Source: Amycolatopsis azurea DSM 43854 (GTDB taxonomy: Bacteria; Actinomycetota; Actinomycetes; Mycobacteriales; Pseudonocardiaceae). From it: 64,000 nt of DNA. The position numbers and the translations under genes were made by a program. Below, one piece after another: positions 52,359 through 61,495 of the stretch; the first letter of the stretch is position 1, and every line of letters starts with the position of its first letter. The stretch lies in the NCBI RefSeq assembly GCF_001995215.1, contig NZ_MUXN01000026.1, forward strand, positions 1-64,000. The letters run 5' to 3'. The notes under the pieces are model-generated. The model had not been told where the DNA came from, did no database searches, and saw only the letters and a list, made by a program, of their open reading frames with translations.

Positions 52359-52434
52359 GAACCTTACGAAAGTAAGGGGCGGCGCTGCCCTAGGTCGGAT
52401 GTCCGAAGGGCCGTGGTTTCCTAGCGTTCGCGGT

Positions 52435-53919
52435 ATGAAACCACGGCTCCTCTGGTGGCTGGGCACGGCGCTGCTCCTGCTCGCCGTCCACACCGATTGG
52501 AACGTCCCTCTCGCCGCCTGGGTGTTCCCGATCTTCCTGCTCCGCTACGCCCGGCAGGTCCCCGTCCGGCGCGCGATCCGGATGGTGGGCCTGTCCCTGC
52601 TGATCGGGCAGGTGTTCTGGCTCGGGGTCACCGGTCTGCTGTTCGTGCTCTCCGGTCTGCTCGCCTTCGTCCTGCTCGCGGTGTTGCAGACGACGGCGTT
52701 CCTGGCCGACCGTCTGTGCGCCGATCGCGCCGGGCCGTTGCGGACGCTGGTGTTCCCGGTGACGCTGGTCGCGGGCGAGTACCTCTTCACCTTGATCACC
52801 GGCTTCGGTGACTTCGGCGCGCTCGGCAGCACCCAGTCCGGGAATCTGCCGCTGCTCCAAACGGCGTCGGTGACCGGCGTCTACGGCCTCACCTTCGTCC
52901 TCGCGTGGTTCGCCTCGGTGGTGAACACCGGTTGGGCGGAAGGATGGCCGAAGGTCAGGCGCACGGCGCTCGTCCATGCCTGCGTGCTCGGCCTGGTGTT
53001 CATCGCCGGCGGCGCGCGACTGCTGTTCGACGCTCCGACGACGGAGACCGTCCGGATCGCGGGAATCAGTCCTTCGGCGAGCGCGGACAAGGCGAGTTCC
53101 GACGCGCTGGAGCGGATCGGCGTCAAGTACTGGCGTGCCCAGGAGGTCAGCGCGGCCGATCCCGCCGCGGTCGGCGCCGCGTTCGCTCCGGTCACCGAGG
53201 ATCTCGTGACCAGGACACGACAGCAGGCGGACGCGGGGGCGAAGATCGTCGTCTGGCCGGAAACGCATGCCCGCGTGCTGGAACGCGATCAGGACGCGCT
53301 GCTGAAGCGGGTCGGCGCCGAGGCGAAGCAAGCGGGCATCCACGTAGAACTCGCCTACGCGCTCTACACCTCGCAGACTCCCTACATCCGCAACCTGGCC
53401 GTGCTCGTCACGCCGGCCGGCGAAGTGGCGTGGACCTACGACAAAACGCATCCGACGCCGATGGAACCGATGACTCCGGGCCCCGGCACGGTCCCCACCG
53501 CGGATTCGGCGCACGGACGGCTCGCGACGGTCATCTGCTACGACGCGGATTTCCCCGGGTTGATGCGCCAGGCCGCGGACAAGGAGACCGCGCTGATGCT
53601 CGTCCCCGCCAACGACTGGCCGGGATTCGGCTCACTGCACGCGGAAAAGGCGACGTTCCGCGCGGTGGAAAACGGTTACTCCCTCTTCCGGCACTCCACC
53701 CACGGAAATTCCACAGCCGTGGACGGTCAGGGCCGGATTCTCGGGCACGCCGATTACTTCCGCACCGATCAGCAGACACTCGTCGCGGATCTTCCGGTGC
53801 AGCCGAGAACACAGACCGTGTACGGCCGTGTCGGCGACGTGTTCGCCTGGCTGTGCCTGGCCGTCGCCGCCATCTGTCCTTTGTGGACATACCGGCGCGG
53901 GCACACAGGGAAACGTTAG
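52435..53919 (+). CDS. Apolipoprotein N-acyltransferase-like protein
   Basis: A 494-residue protein with six or so N-terminal helices (residues 5-205), then a nitrilase-type catalytic domain. The triad is Glu in KIVVWPETHA, Lys in YDKTHPTP and Cys in VICYDADFPG; all are present. A last helix lies at the C-terminus. The architecture is that of Lnt, which N-acylates lipoproteins. It is a single gene with ATG 52435 and only weak ribosome site. Confidence 0.85.
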   Translation: MKPRLLWWLGTALLLLAVHTDWNVPLAAWVFPIFLLRYARQVPVRRAIRMVGLSLLIGQVFWLGVTGLLFVLSGLLAFVLLAVLQTTAFLADRLCADRAGPLRTLVFPVTLVAGEYLFTLITGFGDFGALGSTQSGNLPLLQTASVTGVYGLTFVLAWFASVVNTGWAEGWPKVRRTALVHACVLGLVFIAGGARLLFDAPTTETVRIAGISPSASADKASSDALERIGVKYWRAQEVSAADPAAVGAAFAPVTEDLVTRTRQQADAGAKIVVWPETHARVLERDQDALLKRVGAEAKQAGIHVELAYALYTSQTPYIRNLAVLVTPAGEVAWTYDKTHPTPMEPMTPGPGTVPTADSAHGRLATVICYDADFPGLMRQAADKETALMLVPANDWPGFGSLHAEKATFRAVENGYSLFRHSTHGNSTAVDGQGRILGHADYFRTDQQTLVADLPVQPRTQTVYGRVGDVFAWLCLAVAAICPLWTYRRGHTGKR

Positions 53920-53995
53920 CGCCCCGTTACAGAATGGGTGGCGTTCGTAACGTCTTAGCCGAAAAGAACAGTGTTCAACGGTTAAGCTCCCCCGC

Positions 53996-54697
53996 ATGCC
54001 GAAACTGCTGGTGGTGGAGGACGACGACGCGATCGGCGGCGTCCTCGAATCGACCCTCCGTCTGCACGGCTACGAGGTTTCCTGGCAGCGCGACGGCCGC
54101 ACCGCGCTCGCGGCCGCGGAAGCCGACGACATCGACTTCGTCCTGCTCGATCTCGGTCTGCCGGATCTGGACGGGGTCGAGGTCTGCCGTCGGCTGCGCT
54201 CGGCGCTCCCCGGCGCGGTCCTGGTCATCCTGACCGCCCGGCAGGAGGAGATGGACGTCGTCGTCGGCCTGGAGGCCGGGGCCGACGACTACCTCACCAA
54301 ACCCATCCGGCTCGGCGAACTGCTCGCCAGGGTGCGCGCGCACCTGCGGCGCGGGACGGCACCGCCGGAGAGCAGGCCCGCGATCGCCATCGGGCATCTG
54401 CGGGTGGACACCGCCGGACGGCGGGTCAGCGTCGGCGGGCGAGAGATCTCGTTGCGGGCCAAGGAGTTCGACCTGCTCGCCCGGCTGGCCGAGCAGCCGG
54501 GCGTCGCGGTCAGCCGGGACACGCTGATGTCCGAGGTGTGGGACGCGCACTGGTACGGCTCCACGAAGACCCTGGACGTCCACATCGCGGCACTGCGGCG
54601 GAAACTGACCGAATCGGCGCCCACGCCCGAGCAGGCACCGAGGATCTCGACACTGCGCGGCCACGGCTACCGGCTCGAACAGCCCTTCGAGGGTTAG
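53996..54697 (+). CDS. OmpR-family response regulator
   Basis: A 233-residue regulator: receiver with phosphoacceptor Asp52 (VLLDLGLPD) and KP at about 102, then a winged helix with TLMSEVWDAHWYGSTKTLDVHI and RGHGYRLEQ. Its kinase is probably the one at 57088-58419; the ABC exporter genes between them run on the opposite strand and end four bases inside this gene. That layout suggests the pair controls the exporter. Confidence 0.92.
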   Translation: MPKLLVVEDDDAIGGVLESTLRLHGYEVSWQRDGRTALAAAEADDIDFVLLDLGLPDLDGVEVCRRLRSALPGAVLVILTARQEEMDVVVGLEAGADDYLTKPIRLGELLARVRAHLRRGTAPPESRPAIAIGHLRVDTAGRRVSVGGREISLRAKEFDLLARLAEQPGVAVSRDTLMSEVWDAHWYGSTKTLDVHIAALRRKLTESAPTPEQAPRISTLRGHGYRLEQPFEG

Positions 54698-55809
54698 TAG
54701 TCCCGCAGGTCCGAGACCTCGTCGCGGGCGGCGAGCTGCGCGATCCGCGCCGACGCCGCCACGCACGACACGATCACCACCGCTCCCAGCAGCGCGAAGT
54801 ACCCGTGGGGGAAGGCCGCCCACTCGGCGGGCGTGAGCAGGACGAACAACACGCCCAGCAGATGCCCGGCGATCAGGCCCCCGCCGCCGACGATCAGCGC
54901 GTCGCCCGCGATGAACGTCGCCACCTGACGGCGTTTCCCGCCGAGGGTGCTGACGATCAACAGGTCACGGCGGCGTTCGTTGAGCGCCAGCCCGAACGAC
55001 GGTCCCGCCGCGGCCGCGGCCAGCACGAGGGACACCACCCGGTCCACATTGGCCGCGACGCAGCCGTCCCGGGTCAGGGCCGACGAGATCGCGAACGCCA
55101 CCGCCAGCGCGACCAGCGCCACCGACCGCGCCAGCAGCGCGCTCCGCCACGAAATGGACAACGCGAGCACACCCGCGAGCCCCGAGACGAGCGGCCGGAT
55201 CACCCCGCCGATCGCCCGTTTGCCCTTGCGCAGCCCCAGTTCCACCAGCCGCCACAGCAACATGGTGCCGCCCGCCCAGCCGAGCAGCGGCCAGAAGAAG
55301 GCGAGCGCGAGCAGGATGATGTCGAGACCGTAGGGCGACCACCAGGGCGGCCCGTCGTCGGCGGGGACGAAGTACCACTCGCGCACCACCGAGGGCAGGA
55401 CGGCGACGGCCGCCACGAGCACCCCGGCGAGCAGCAAGAGAACGATTTCCCGGACAAGCGTCAGACCGGAGCCGGGCAGAAAGCCACCCGCCAGTGACAC
55501 GACGACACCGGCGAGACCACCGGCCACTCCGGCGACCGCGGCTTCGGCCGCGGCGAGTCCGAGGACCTGCCCGCCGGTCGCGCCGCGGGCACGCAGGAGG
55601 TCGTGTTCCCCGCGCAGCGAACGCTCCGACGGGGCGGCCAGCAGCACCACGAGCACCGTCGCGGGCACCCACGGCGGCGCCGGTTCCCAGGCCCAGCCGT
55701 GCGCCGCGAGCAACGTGGTCACGATCAGCGCACCGGCCGCGGGGACGCCGAGCCGGACGGGCCGCACCCGCGCGATCCCGCCCACCCACAACACCATCGC
55801 CGCGATCAC
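54694..55809 (-). CDS. FtsX-like ABC exporter permease
   Basis: A 371-residue permease with about nine or ten hydrophobic helices. Near the C-terminus, RDLLIVSTLGGKRRQVATFIAGD is the FtsX/MacB-type coupling region. The N-terminal half repeats this pattern (EHDLLRARGATGGQVLGLAAAEA), so it is a duplicated permease in one chain, as in BceB-like exporters. GTG 55809 overlaps the ATPase stop. Confidence 0.8.
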   Translation of the reverse strand: MIAAMVLWVGGIARVRPVRLGVPAAGALIVTTLLAAHGWAWEPAPPWVPATVLVVLLAAPSERSLRGEHDLLRARGATGGQVLGLAAAEAAVAGVAGGLAGVVVSLAGGFLPGSGLTLVREIVLLLLAGVLVAAVAVLPSVVREWYFVPADDGPPWWSPYGLDIILLALAFFWPLLGWAGGTMLLWRLVELGLRKGKRAIGGVIRPLVSGLAGVLALSISWRSALLARSVALVALAVAFAISSALTRDGCVAANVDRVVSLVLAAAAAGPSFGLALNERRRDLLIVSTLGGKRRQVATFIAGDALIVGGGGLIAGHLLGVLFVLLTPAEWAAFPHGYFALLGAVVIVSCVAASARIAQLAARDEVSDLRDY

Positions 55810-56465
55810 CGGTCCCGCACCAGCTTCCCGTCGACCATCGCCCAGCTTTCGCCGAACATCCCGGCCGGGGCCGTCTCGGCCGTGGCCACCAGCAGCCCGG
55901 CGGCCAGCCGGTCCGAGGCCTCCACGAGCCTGCCGAGCAGCCGCTCCCCCGCTCGCCGGTCCAGCCAGCCCGCCGGGTCGTCGGCGAGGATCAGTTTCGG
56001 CGCGGGCGCGAGCGCCCTGGCCAGGATGGCCAGCCGGATCTGCTCACCGGTCAGGTCGCGAGGCGCCTTCTTGGCGAAGCCGGTGAGGCCCACCAGGTCC
56101 AGCGCGCCATCGACGGCGTCGCGGACCGCGGTGCCGGTCCGGCCCGCGAGGACCAGCGGCAGGGCGACGTTGAGCCGGACGTCGAGATCGCGCAGCAGCC
56201 CGCCGTCCTGCAGCACCAGCCCGATCAGGTCGGGGCCCGGCGGCGACGGCTCGAACGCGGGCCAGTCGACGGTGCCCGCGGTCGGTTTCTTCATCCCGGC
56301 GAGCAGGTGCAGCAGCGTGGTCTTGCCCGCGCCCGCCCTGCCGGTCACCACCGCGCGGGTCTCCGCGCCGATCACGCAGCTGACCCCGTGCACGGCGACC
56401 ACCGCGGTCAGCCCGGAACCATAGGTGTGCGCCAGTTCGTCGGTGCGGACCAGTGGCGTGATCAC
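55806..56465 (-). CDS. ABC exporter ATPase with altered Walker B
   Basis: A 219-residue MacB-type ATPase. Walker A GRAGAGKTT (about residues 42-50) and Q-loop GLVLQDGG are normal. The signature reads DLTGEQIRL and Walker B reads LILADDPAGWLD, so the catalytic Glu is Asp. The switch His is also not evident (VATAETAP). It may bind ATP well but hydrolyse slowly. Overlaps the genes on both sides by four bases. Confidence 0.82.
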   Translation of the reverse strand: MITPLVRTDELAHTYGSGLTAVVAVHGVSCVIGAETRAVVTGRAGAGKTTLLHLLAGMKKPTAGTVDWPAFEPSPPGPDLIGLVLQDGGLLRDLDVRLNVALPLVLAGRTGTAVRDAVDGALDLVGLTGFAKKAPRDLTGEQIRLAILARALAPAPKLILADDPAGWLDRRAGERLLGRLVEASDRLAAGLLVATAETAPAGMFGESWAMVDGKLVRDR

Positions 56466-56977
56466 GCCACTCTCACGATCCGGTGCGCGGCCGCCGCGAT
56501 CTCGGGATCACGGGTCGCCACGACGACGGCCGTCCCGCGGGTCGCGACGGCGCACAGCAGATCCATGAGTTCGAGGGCGGCGAGCCCGTCCAGTTCGCCC
56601 GCCGGTTCGTCGGCGACGACCACCTCGGGTGCCCCGGCCAGTGCGACGGCGACCCCGGCCCGCGCCCCTTCCAGCGCCGACAGCTCGCCCGGATAGACGT
56701 CGGCACGTCCGGTCAGGCCGACCAGCGCGAGCAACTCCACGACGCTTTCGGGGGAACGGCGGCCGGCGAGCCGTCCCGCCAGCAGGATGTTCTGGCCGAC
56801 GGTGAGGTGACCGAAGAGGTTCCCGCGCCTGAGCAGCACGCCTACGCCGGCCACCCCATCGGGGGATTCACCACTTCCGGTGGGCAGCACGGCCACACAT
56901 TCGCCCGGGACGGCGAACCGGACGAGGGGGACGGATCCGGGCCCCGGGCCTGCCATGACGGCGGCACGTCGGCGCAT
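56462..56977 (-). CDS. Truncated ABC ATPase-like protein without a functional Walker A
   Basis: A 171-residue remnant of an ABC ATPase, 40-50 residues shorter than normal. The P-loop reads PTGSGES with Glu where Lys is required, and the part between it and the Q-loop is missing. The Q-loop position reads VLLRRGNLFGHLTV. Signature LSALEGARAG and Walker B VVVADEPAGELDG are still recognisable. It cannot bind ATP in the usual way. It is first in the three-gene exporter operon and still in frame, which suggests a structural or regulatory partner for the second ATPase. Confidence 0.75.
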   Translation of the reverse strand: MRRRAAVMAGPGPGSVPLVRFAVPGECVAVLPTGSGESPDGVAGVGVLLRRGNLFGHLTVGQNILLAGRLAGRRSPESVVELLALVGLTGRADVYPGELSALEGARAGVAVALAGAPEVVVADEPAGELDGLAALELMDLLCAVATRGTAVVVATRDPEIAAAAHRIVRVA

Positions 56978-57087
56978 GGCCCCAAGGTAAAGCGAACGGG
57001 GTCAACATCGCCTTGATCTCAGGTCAACGGACGGCAAAATATCGCGTCGGGTGGGTGATCCTCCCCCTCGTCGGCCACACTCTGTCC

Positions 57088-58419
57088 GTGCGCCGCCGGA
57101 TCGTCACCCTCACCGTGCTGGCCGCGGTGCTGGCGATCACCCTCTTCGGGGCGCCGCTGGCCATCGCGGTCGCCAGGTTCCACGAGGGCAACTCGACTCA
57201 CGACCTCGAACGGGTCGCCGACACGGCCGTCCTCGACGTGACCGGCGACCTCGCCAACGGCCGGGTCCCGGAGCTCAAGCCGGTCAAACCGGACGCGGAC
57301 CGGATCCGCGGGATCAAGGTCGCGGTCTACACCCCGACCGGCAGGCTCCTGGTCGGCGACGGGCCGCCCGCCGAAGACCGGTACGTCCGCGAAGCGCACT
57401 ACACCGACATGGCGACCGGGACGCGCGAGGACGAAGTGGTCCTGGCCGTCCCGGTACTCAGTGGTCCGTCGCTGGTCGGCGTGGTCCGCGCCGCCCATCC
57501 GCGGTCCGAACTGGACGACCGGATCCGGCTGACCTGGCTGAAGATGGCCGGGCTCGCCGTCATCGCGATCGGGGCCAGCTGGCTGATCGCGCGCCGGATC
57601 GCCACCCGGCTGGCGCGGCCGCTGGAGGATCTCGCGGGCGCCGCCGAACAACTCGGCGAGGGCGACTTCACCGTGCGCGCCAACCGCACCGGGGTCCGCG
57701 AAATCGATCAGGTCGCCGATGCGCTCGACTCCACCTCCGTGCGGATCGGCGAGACGCTGGAACGGGAACGGACGTTCTCCTCCGACGCCTCCCACCAGCT
57801 GCGGACTCCGCTGACCGGGTTGCGCCTGCAACTGGAGGCGGCGCTGGAGAGTCCCGACCGCGACCCCTACGCGACGATCCGCGACAGCATCGCGTCGGCC
57901 GACCGGCTGGAACGCACCATCGACGACCTGCTGGCGCTGGCCAAGCAGACCAGGGCCCCGCGCGCGCTGCTCGACCTGGGCAAGCTCTTCGAGGAGGTCC
58001 GCCAGACCTGGCACGGCCTGCTCGCCGGACGCGGGCGCGCGCTGCGGATCAGCGGCCGTGGGGCGCTGCCGGCGCGGGCGGCGGACGCGGCCGTGCGGCA
58101 GGTGCTCGCCGTCCTGCTGGACAATGCGGCGGCGCACGGGCGCGGCACGGTCTCCGTCTTCGCCCGCGACGCCGGTGACGCGCTGGCCATCGACGTGAGC
58201 GACGAGGGCACCATCCCGGACGGGCACGATCCGTTCGTGACCGACGACCAGGACGAAGACCGCGAGGGTCATGGGATCGGGCTGAGGCTGGCGCGGAGCC
58301 TGTCCGAGGCGGAGGGCGGGCGGCTGCGGCTGACCAGCCCGTCGCCGACGACGTTCACGCTGCTCTTGCCCGCCGAGCGCTCCCCGGCGCAAGAAGAAGG
58401 CCCGGGCCTGGCGAGCTAG
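57088..58419 (+). CDS. Sensor histidine kinase
   Basis: A 443-residue kinase with two helices (residues 7-28 and about 152-172), a small extracytoplasmic domain, HAMP, and phosphoacceptor His236 in SSDASHQLRTPLTG. The N box (VLLDNAAAHG) is intact. The first G box is weak (DEGTIPDG) and the second is GHGIGLRLA. Start GTG 57088 puts the first helix at the N-terminus; an upstream in-frame ATG exists. It is the likely partner of the regulator at 53996. Confidence 0.88.
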   Translation: MRRRIVTLTVLAAVLAITLFGAPLAIAVARFHEGNSTHDLERVADTAVLDVTGDLANGRVPELKPVKPDADRIRGIKVAVYTPTGRLLVGDGPPAEDRYVREAHYTDMATGTREDEVVLAVPVLSGPSLVGVVRAAHPRSELDDRIRLTWLKMAGLAVIAIGASWLIARRIATRLARPLEDLAGAAEQLGEGDFTVRANRTGVREIDQVADALDSTSVRIGETLERERTFSSDASHQLRTPLTGLRLQLEAALESPDRDPYATIRDSIASADRLERTIDDLLALAKQTRAPRALLDLGKLFEEVRQTWHGLLAGRGRALRISGRGALPARAADAAVRQVLAVLLDNAAAHGRGTVSVFARDAGDALAIDVSDEGTIPDGHDPFVTDDQDEDREGHGIGLRLARSLSEAEGGRLRLTSPSPTTFTLLLPAERSPAQEEGPGLAS

Positions 58420-58444
58420 GGGGGGTTACTCGCCAGGCCGGGCC
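58399..58444 (+). terminator. Terminator after the histidine kinase
   Basis: The 16-17-base arms (58399-58415 starting GGCCCGGGCCTGG; 58429-58444) pair nearly perfectly with a loop of 13 bases that contains the stop codon. No T-run follows. Confidence 0.75.
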
Positions 58445-58620
58445 GGTAGGAGGCAAACGCGCCCCGACAGCGCGCACGGCATGCCACCTGAAAGAAGACG
58501 GTAAAGACCAGCGGGCCAACAGACGGTACACGCCGGATTAACTGACACTTTGCTTTTATATGTCACAGGGATCCGGTGACCATCCAGCCGGGCTGAATCG
58601 ATCGTGGGAAGATTGAAGGT

Positions 58621-59244
58621 ATGACGACCGAGCCGACGCCGAGATGGCGGAGACTGGAGCCGGACGAGCGCAAGGAGCAGATCTTCGCCTGTGCGGCACG
58701 TCTTTTCGGGGATCGCCCGTACTCGGAAGTGTCCACTTCGGACATCGCGGCGGAGGCCGGGGTGGCCAGGGGTCTGATCAACCACTACTTCGGGACCAAG
58801 CGCGAGCTTTATCTGGAGATCATCCGGCGCGCGCTGACCGTGCCGCGGCTCGCGGTCGAGATCCTGCCGGACGGCCCGCTCGAACTGCGCGCCGACGTCG
58901 CCATCGACTGGTTCCTGGACATGGTCACCAGCCAGGAGAAGATGTGGCTGGCCGCGATCGCGCCGGAAGGCATCGGCCGGGACCTCGAAGTCGAACGGAT
59001 CCTGGAAGAGGCCGATCGCGAATCCGCGGACCGGGTGCTCGAAGCGGTCGGACTCTCCCGCGAGAGCGAACACGGCCAGGAGCTGAACGCCCTCGTCCGC
59101 GCGTTCGGCGGGATGGTCAAGGCGGCGGGCCGCGAATGGCTCGTGCGGGGTTCGCTCGATCGCTCCCAGGTGCACGTCCTGCTCAGCAAATCGCTGGTCA
59201 CACTGGTCGGCGAGGTCTTCCCCGAGATCCAGCGCGCGACGTGA
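58621..59244 (+). CDS. TetR-family regulator
   Basis: A 207-residue TetR regulator. The HTH (residues 18-62) reads KEQIFACAARLFGDRPYSEV, then SDIAAEAGVARGLINHYFGTK. The ligand domain follows. ATG 58621 is the start. It is a single gene followed by its own terminator, so its target is probably elsewhere or autoregulatory. Confidence 0.9.
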   Translation: MTTEPTPRWRRLEPDERKEQIFACAARLFGDRPYSEVSTSDIAAEAGVARGLINHYFGTKRELYLEIIRRALTVPRLAVEILPDGPLELRADVAIDWFLDMVTSQEKMWLAAIAPEGIGRDLEVERILEEADRESADRVLEAVGLSRESEHGQELNALVRAFGGMVKAAGREWLVRGSLDRSQVHVLLSKSLVTLVGEVFPEIQRAT

Positions 59245-59288
59245 GAAGCCCCCGGCACCTCGAGGGGGAGGTTGGTGCCAGGGGCTTC
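59245..59288. terminator. Hairpin terminator
   Basis: GAAGCCCCCGGCACC (59245-59259) pairs with GGTGCCAGGGGCTTC (59274-59288), with one mismatch. It directly follows the TetR gene. Confidence 0.8.
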
Positions 59289-59337
59289 GGGACCGGTGAC
59301 CAGCACCGGTATTCCTCCACATTACGCCGATCCACTG

Positions 59338-60075
59338 TCAGCGCTCTGTCAAACGTCCAAGTGTGTCCAACCGGCTGAGCCGGTGTTCGAGCCCGTCGAG
59401 GCAGCGTTCGACCGCGTAACCGTAGAGACGCTCGTAGTAACCGGCCGCGAGATCGGGGTCGGCGACCAGCGCCGCGACCGACTCGCCCAGCGCCGCCATC
59501 CCCGGCAGATCCGTGCGGGTGCGGTACGCCGCGTAGCCCTCGGTGCGGTCCAGCTGCAGAGCCATCGCGCTCTCGCGGTCGTCCTCCATCGCGACGAACT
59601 GACAGGCGGTGGCGAGCAACAGGTTGTAGGCGAACGGCGCCTCGGTGCCGAAACCGGCCGCGAGCAGGCGGCCGATGCCGGTGTTCATGGTCGGCACGGC
59701 GGCGGCGACCGACGGCCCGAACAGGGCCAGCCGTCGCGCCGAACCGGGATACCGGCGCAGCACGGTCCGCACGGTGGGCAGGAACTCGGTGAACCAGGCC
59801 CGCCACGGCAGGGTCTCGTCGGGCAGGGACAGCTGTCCGACCACCCGGTCCAGCACCTCGACGACGACGGTGTCCCGGTCGCCGACGTGGTGGTAGACCA
59901 CCGCGGGGTAGGCGTCGACGGCGGCCGCGAGCTGCCGCAGCGTCCAGTTCTCCAGACCGGCCTCGGCCGACAGCTCCAGCGCGGCGTCGATGATCCGGCC
60001 CTTGGTGACCGCCGGCCGTCCGGAAGCCACGCGTGACCGCGGCCGGGAACCCGCGTCTTCGGAGAAAGTCGGCAT
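59338..60075 (-). CDS. TetR-family regulator
   Basis: A 245-residue TetR regulator. The HTH reads TKGRIIDAALELSAEAGLEN, then WTLRQLAAAVDAYPAVVYHHVGDRD. The C-terminal half belongs to the TetR_C group (DETLPWRAWFTEFLPTVRTVLRRYPG). ATG 60075 is divergent from the hydrolase gene at 60137 by 61 bases, so it probably controls that hydrolase. Confidence 0.88.
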   Translation of the reverse strand: MPTFSEDAGSRPRSRVASGRPAVTKGRIIDAALELSAEAGLENWTLRQLAAAVDAYPAVVYHHVGDRDTVVVEVLDRVVGQLSLPDETLPWRAWFTEFLPTVRTVLRRYPGSARRLALFGPSVAAAVPTMNTGIGRLLAAGFGTEAPFAYNLLLATACQFVAMEDDRESAMALQLDRTEGYAAYRTRTDLPGMAALGESVAALVADPDLAAGYYERLYGYAVERCLDGLEHRLSRLDTLGRLTER

Positions 60076-60136
60076 GCGGGCTACCGTATCCGCACTCCGC
60101 TGGTACTGAAGTGGGGGCTTCCGGCAGGATCGGGCC

Positions 60137-61006
60137 ATGCCCCGCGCGCGTGTGAACGGCCTCGAACTCGAGTACGACGCCTTCGGCTCCCCCGACGATC
60201 CGCCGCTCGTCCTGGTGATGGGCCTCGGCGCCCAGATGGTCACCTGGGAGATCGGCTTCTGCGACCTGCTCGCCGAGGGCGGGTTCCACGTCGTGCGGTT
60301 CGACAACCGCGACATCGGCCTCTCGTCCTATCTGGACGACCTCCCCGCGCCGGATCTGGCCGCGCTCGCGTCGGGCGACCTGACCTCCGCGCCGTACCTG
60401 CTCTCGGATCTCGCGTCCGACATCACCGGGTTGTTCGACGCGCTCGGGTTCGAGCGCGCGCACGTCGTCGGGGCCTCGATGGGCGGGATGATCGTCCAGC
60501 AGCTCGCGATCGACTCACCGGAGCGGCTGCTCAGCCTCACCTCGATCATGTCGACCACCGGGGATCCCTCGGTCGGGCATCCGGAGCCCGCCGCGCTCGC
60601 CGGGCTGACCCGGCCACCCGCCGCCACCCGCGAGCAGGCCATCGAGGACGGCATCGCGTGGTTCAAGCTCGTGGGCTCGCCCGGGCACCCCTCCGACGAG
60701 GAGTTCCTGCGGATGAAGGCCACCCGCAACCACGACCGGGCGAACCATCCGGCGGGCGGGCTGCGCCAGGCCGCCGCCGTCGTCGCTTCGGGTGACCGCA
60801 CCGCGAAACTGCGCGAGGTCCACGTCCCGACGCTCGTCATCCACGGCGAGAGCGACCCGCTGATCAACGTCAGCGGCGGGAAGGCTACCGCGGAGGCGAT
60901 CCCGGACGCCGAGCTGCTGCTGTTCCCCGGGATGGGCCACGAACTGCCGAAGCAGCTGTGGCCCGCGATCGCCGAAGCGATCGTCACGCACGCGCGCAAG
61001 GTCTGA
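60137..61006 (+). CDS. Alpha/beta-fold hydrolase
   Basis: A 289-residue hydrolase. Oxyanion loop LVMGLGAQM, FDNRDIGLSSY, nucleophile elbow VGASMGGMIVQ (Ser about 115), acid in HGESDPL and His in GMGHELP. The FDNRDIGLS pattern is typical of the aclacinomycin methylesterase RdmC-like and related group. Probably regulated by the divergent TetR gene. Confidence 0.88.
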   Translation: MPRARVNGLELEYDAFGSPDDPPLVLVMGLGAQMVTWEIGFCDLLAEGGFHVVRFDNRDIGLSSYLDDLPAPDLAALASGDLTSAPYLLSDLASDITGLFDALGFERAHVVGASMGGMIVQQLAIDSPERLLSLTSIMSTTGDPSVGHPEPAALAGLTRPPAATREQAIEDGIAWFKLVGSPGHPSDEEFLRMKATRNHDRANHPAGGLRQAAAVVASGDRTAKLREVHVPTLVIHGESDPLINVSGGKATAEAIPDAELLLFPGMGHELPKQLWPAIAEAIVTHARKV

Positions 61007-61096
61007 CCGTCAGGATTTGGTCAAGACTCCCGGCGGAGGCGTAGGAAAGCCGTTCACGCGGACGGCACGCCCGGTGACGCGGGGTTGACTGGGCGG

Positions 61097-61495
61097 ATGA
61101 GGAATCCCGAGAGCTTCGGTTTCCCGTTCGGTTGTGTCTCCGTCGTCGTCGCGGCTTCGGTGGCCGGTCTCCTCGGTTCGGCTCGACATCATGGCCTTTC
61201 GCTGGCCGCCTTGGCCTTGGTCGTCCTCGTCACCGGCGCGGTGACGACGGTGGCGGCCGCGCTCGGAACGGCGCTGATCGCCTGGAGTGTCCATTCGGGA
61301 TTCACCGTCGGAGCGTTGGGGGCACTGGAATTCACTCCCGAAACCGGCGTCGCCGCCGCTGTCTTCTTCGGAGCGACGCTCGCCGGGGCGGCGTATCGCG
61401 GCCGGTGGGTTCAGCGGGCGACGACCATCGCGACCACGGTCGTGAAGGATCCGCCGACGTTCAAGGTCAGCACGTTCCGCACGCCGTCGATCTGA
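61097..61495 (+). CDS. Small membrane protein
   Basis: A 132-residue protein with four short hydrophobic helices (about residues 11-27, 34-56, 66-80 and 85-97). ATG 61097 follows GGGCGGATGA. The last 28 residues are read antisense to the end of the thiolase gene (85-base overlap) and may not matter for function. DUF4118-like or small sensor-type membrane proteins are similar, but I do not assign it. Confidence 0.55.
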   Translation: MRNPESFGFPFGCVSVVVAASVAGLLGSARHHGLSLAALALVVLVTGAVTTVAAALGTALIAWSVHSGFTVGALGALEFTPETGVAAAVFFGATLAGAAYRGRWVQRATTIATTVVKDPPTFKVSTFRTPSI

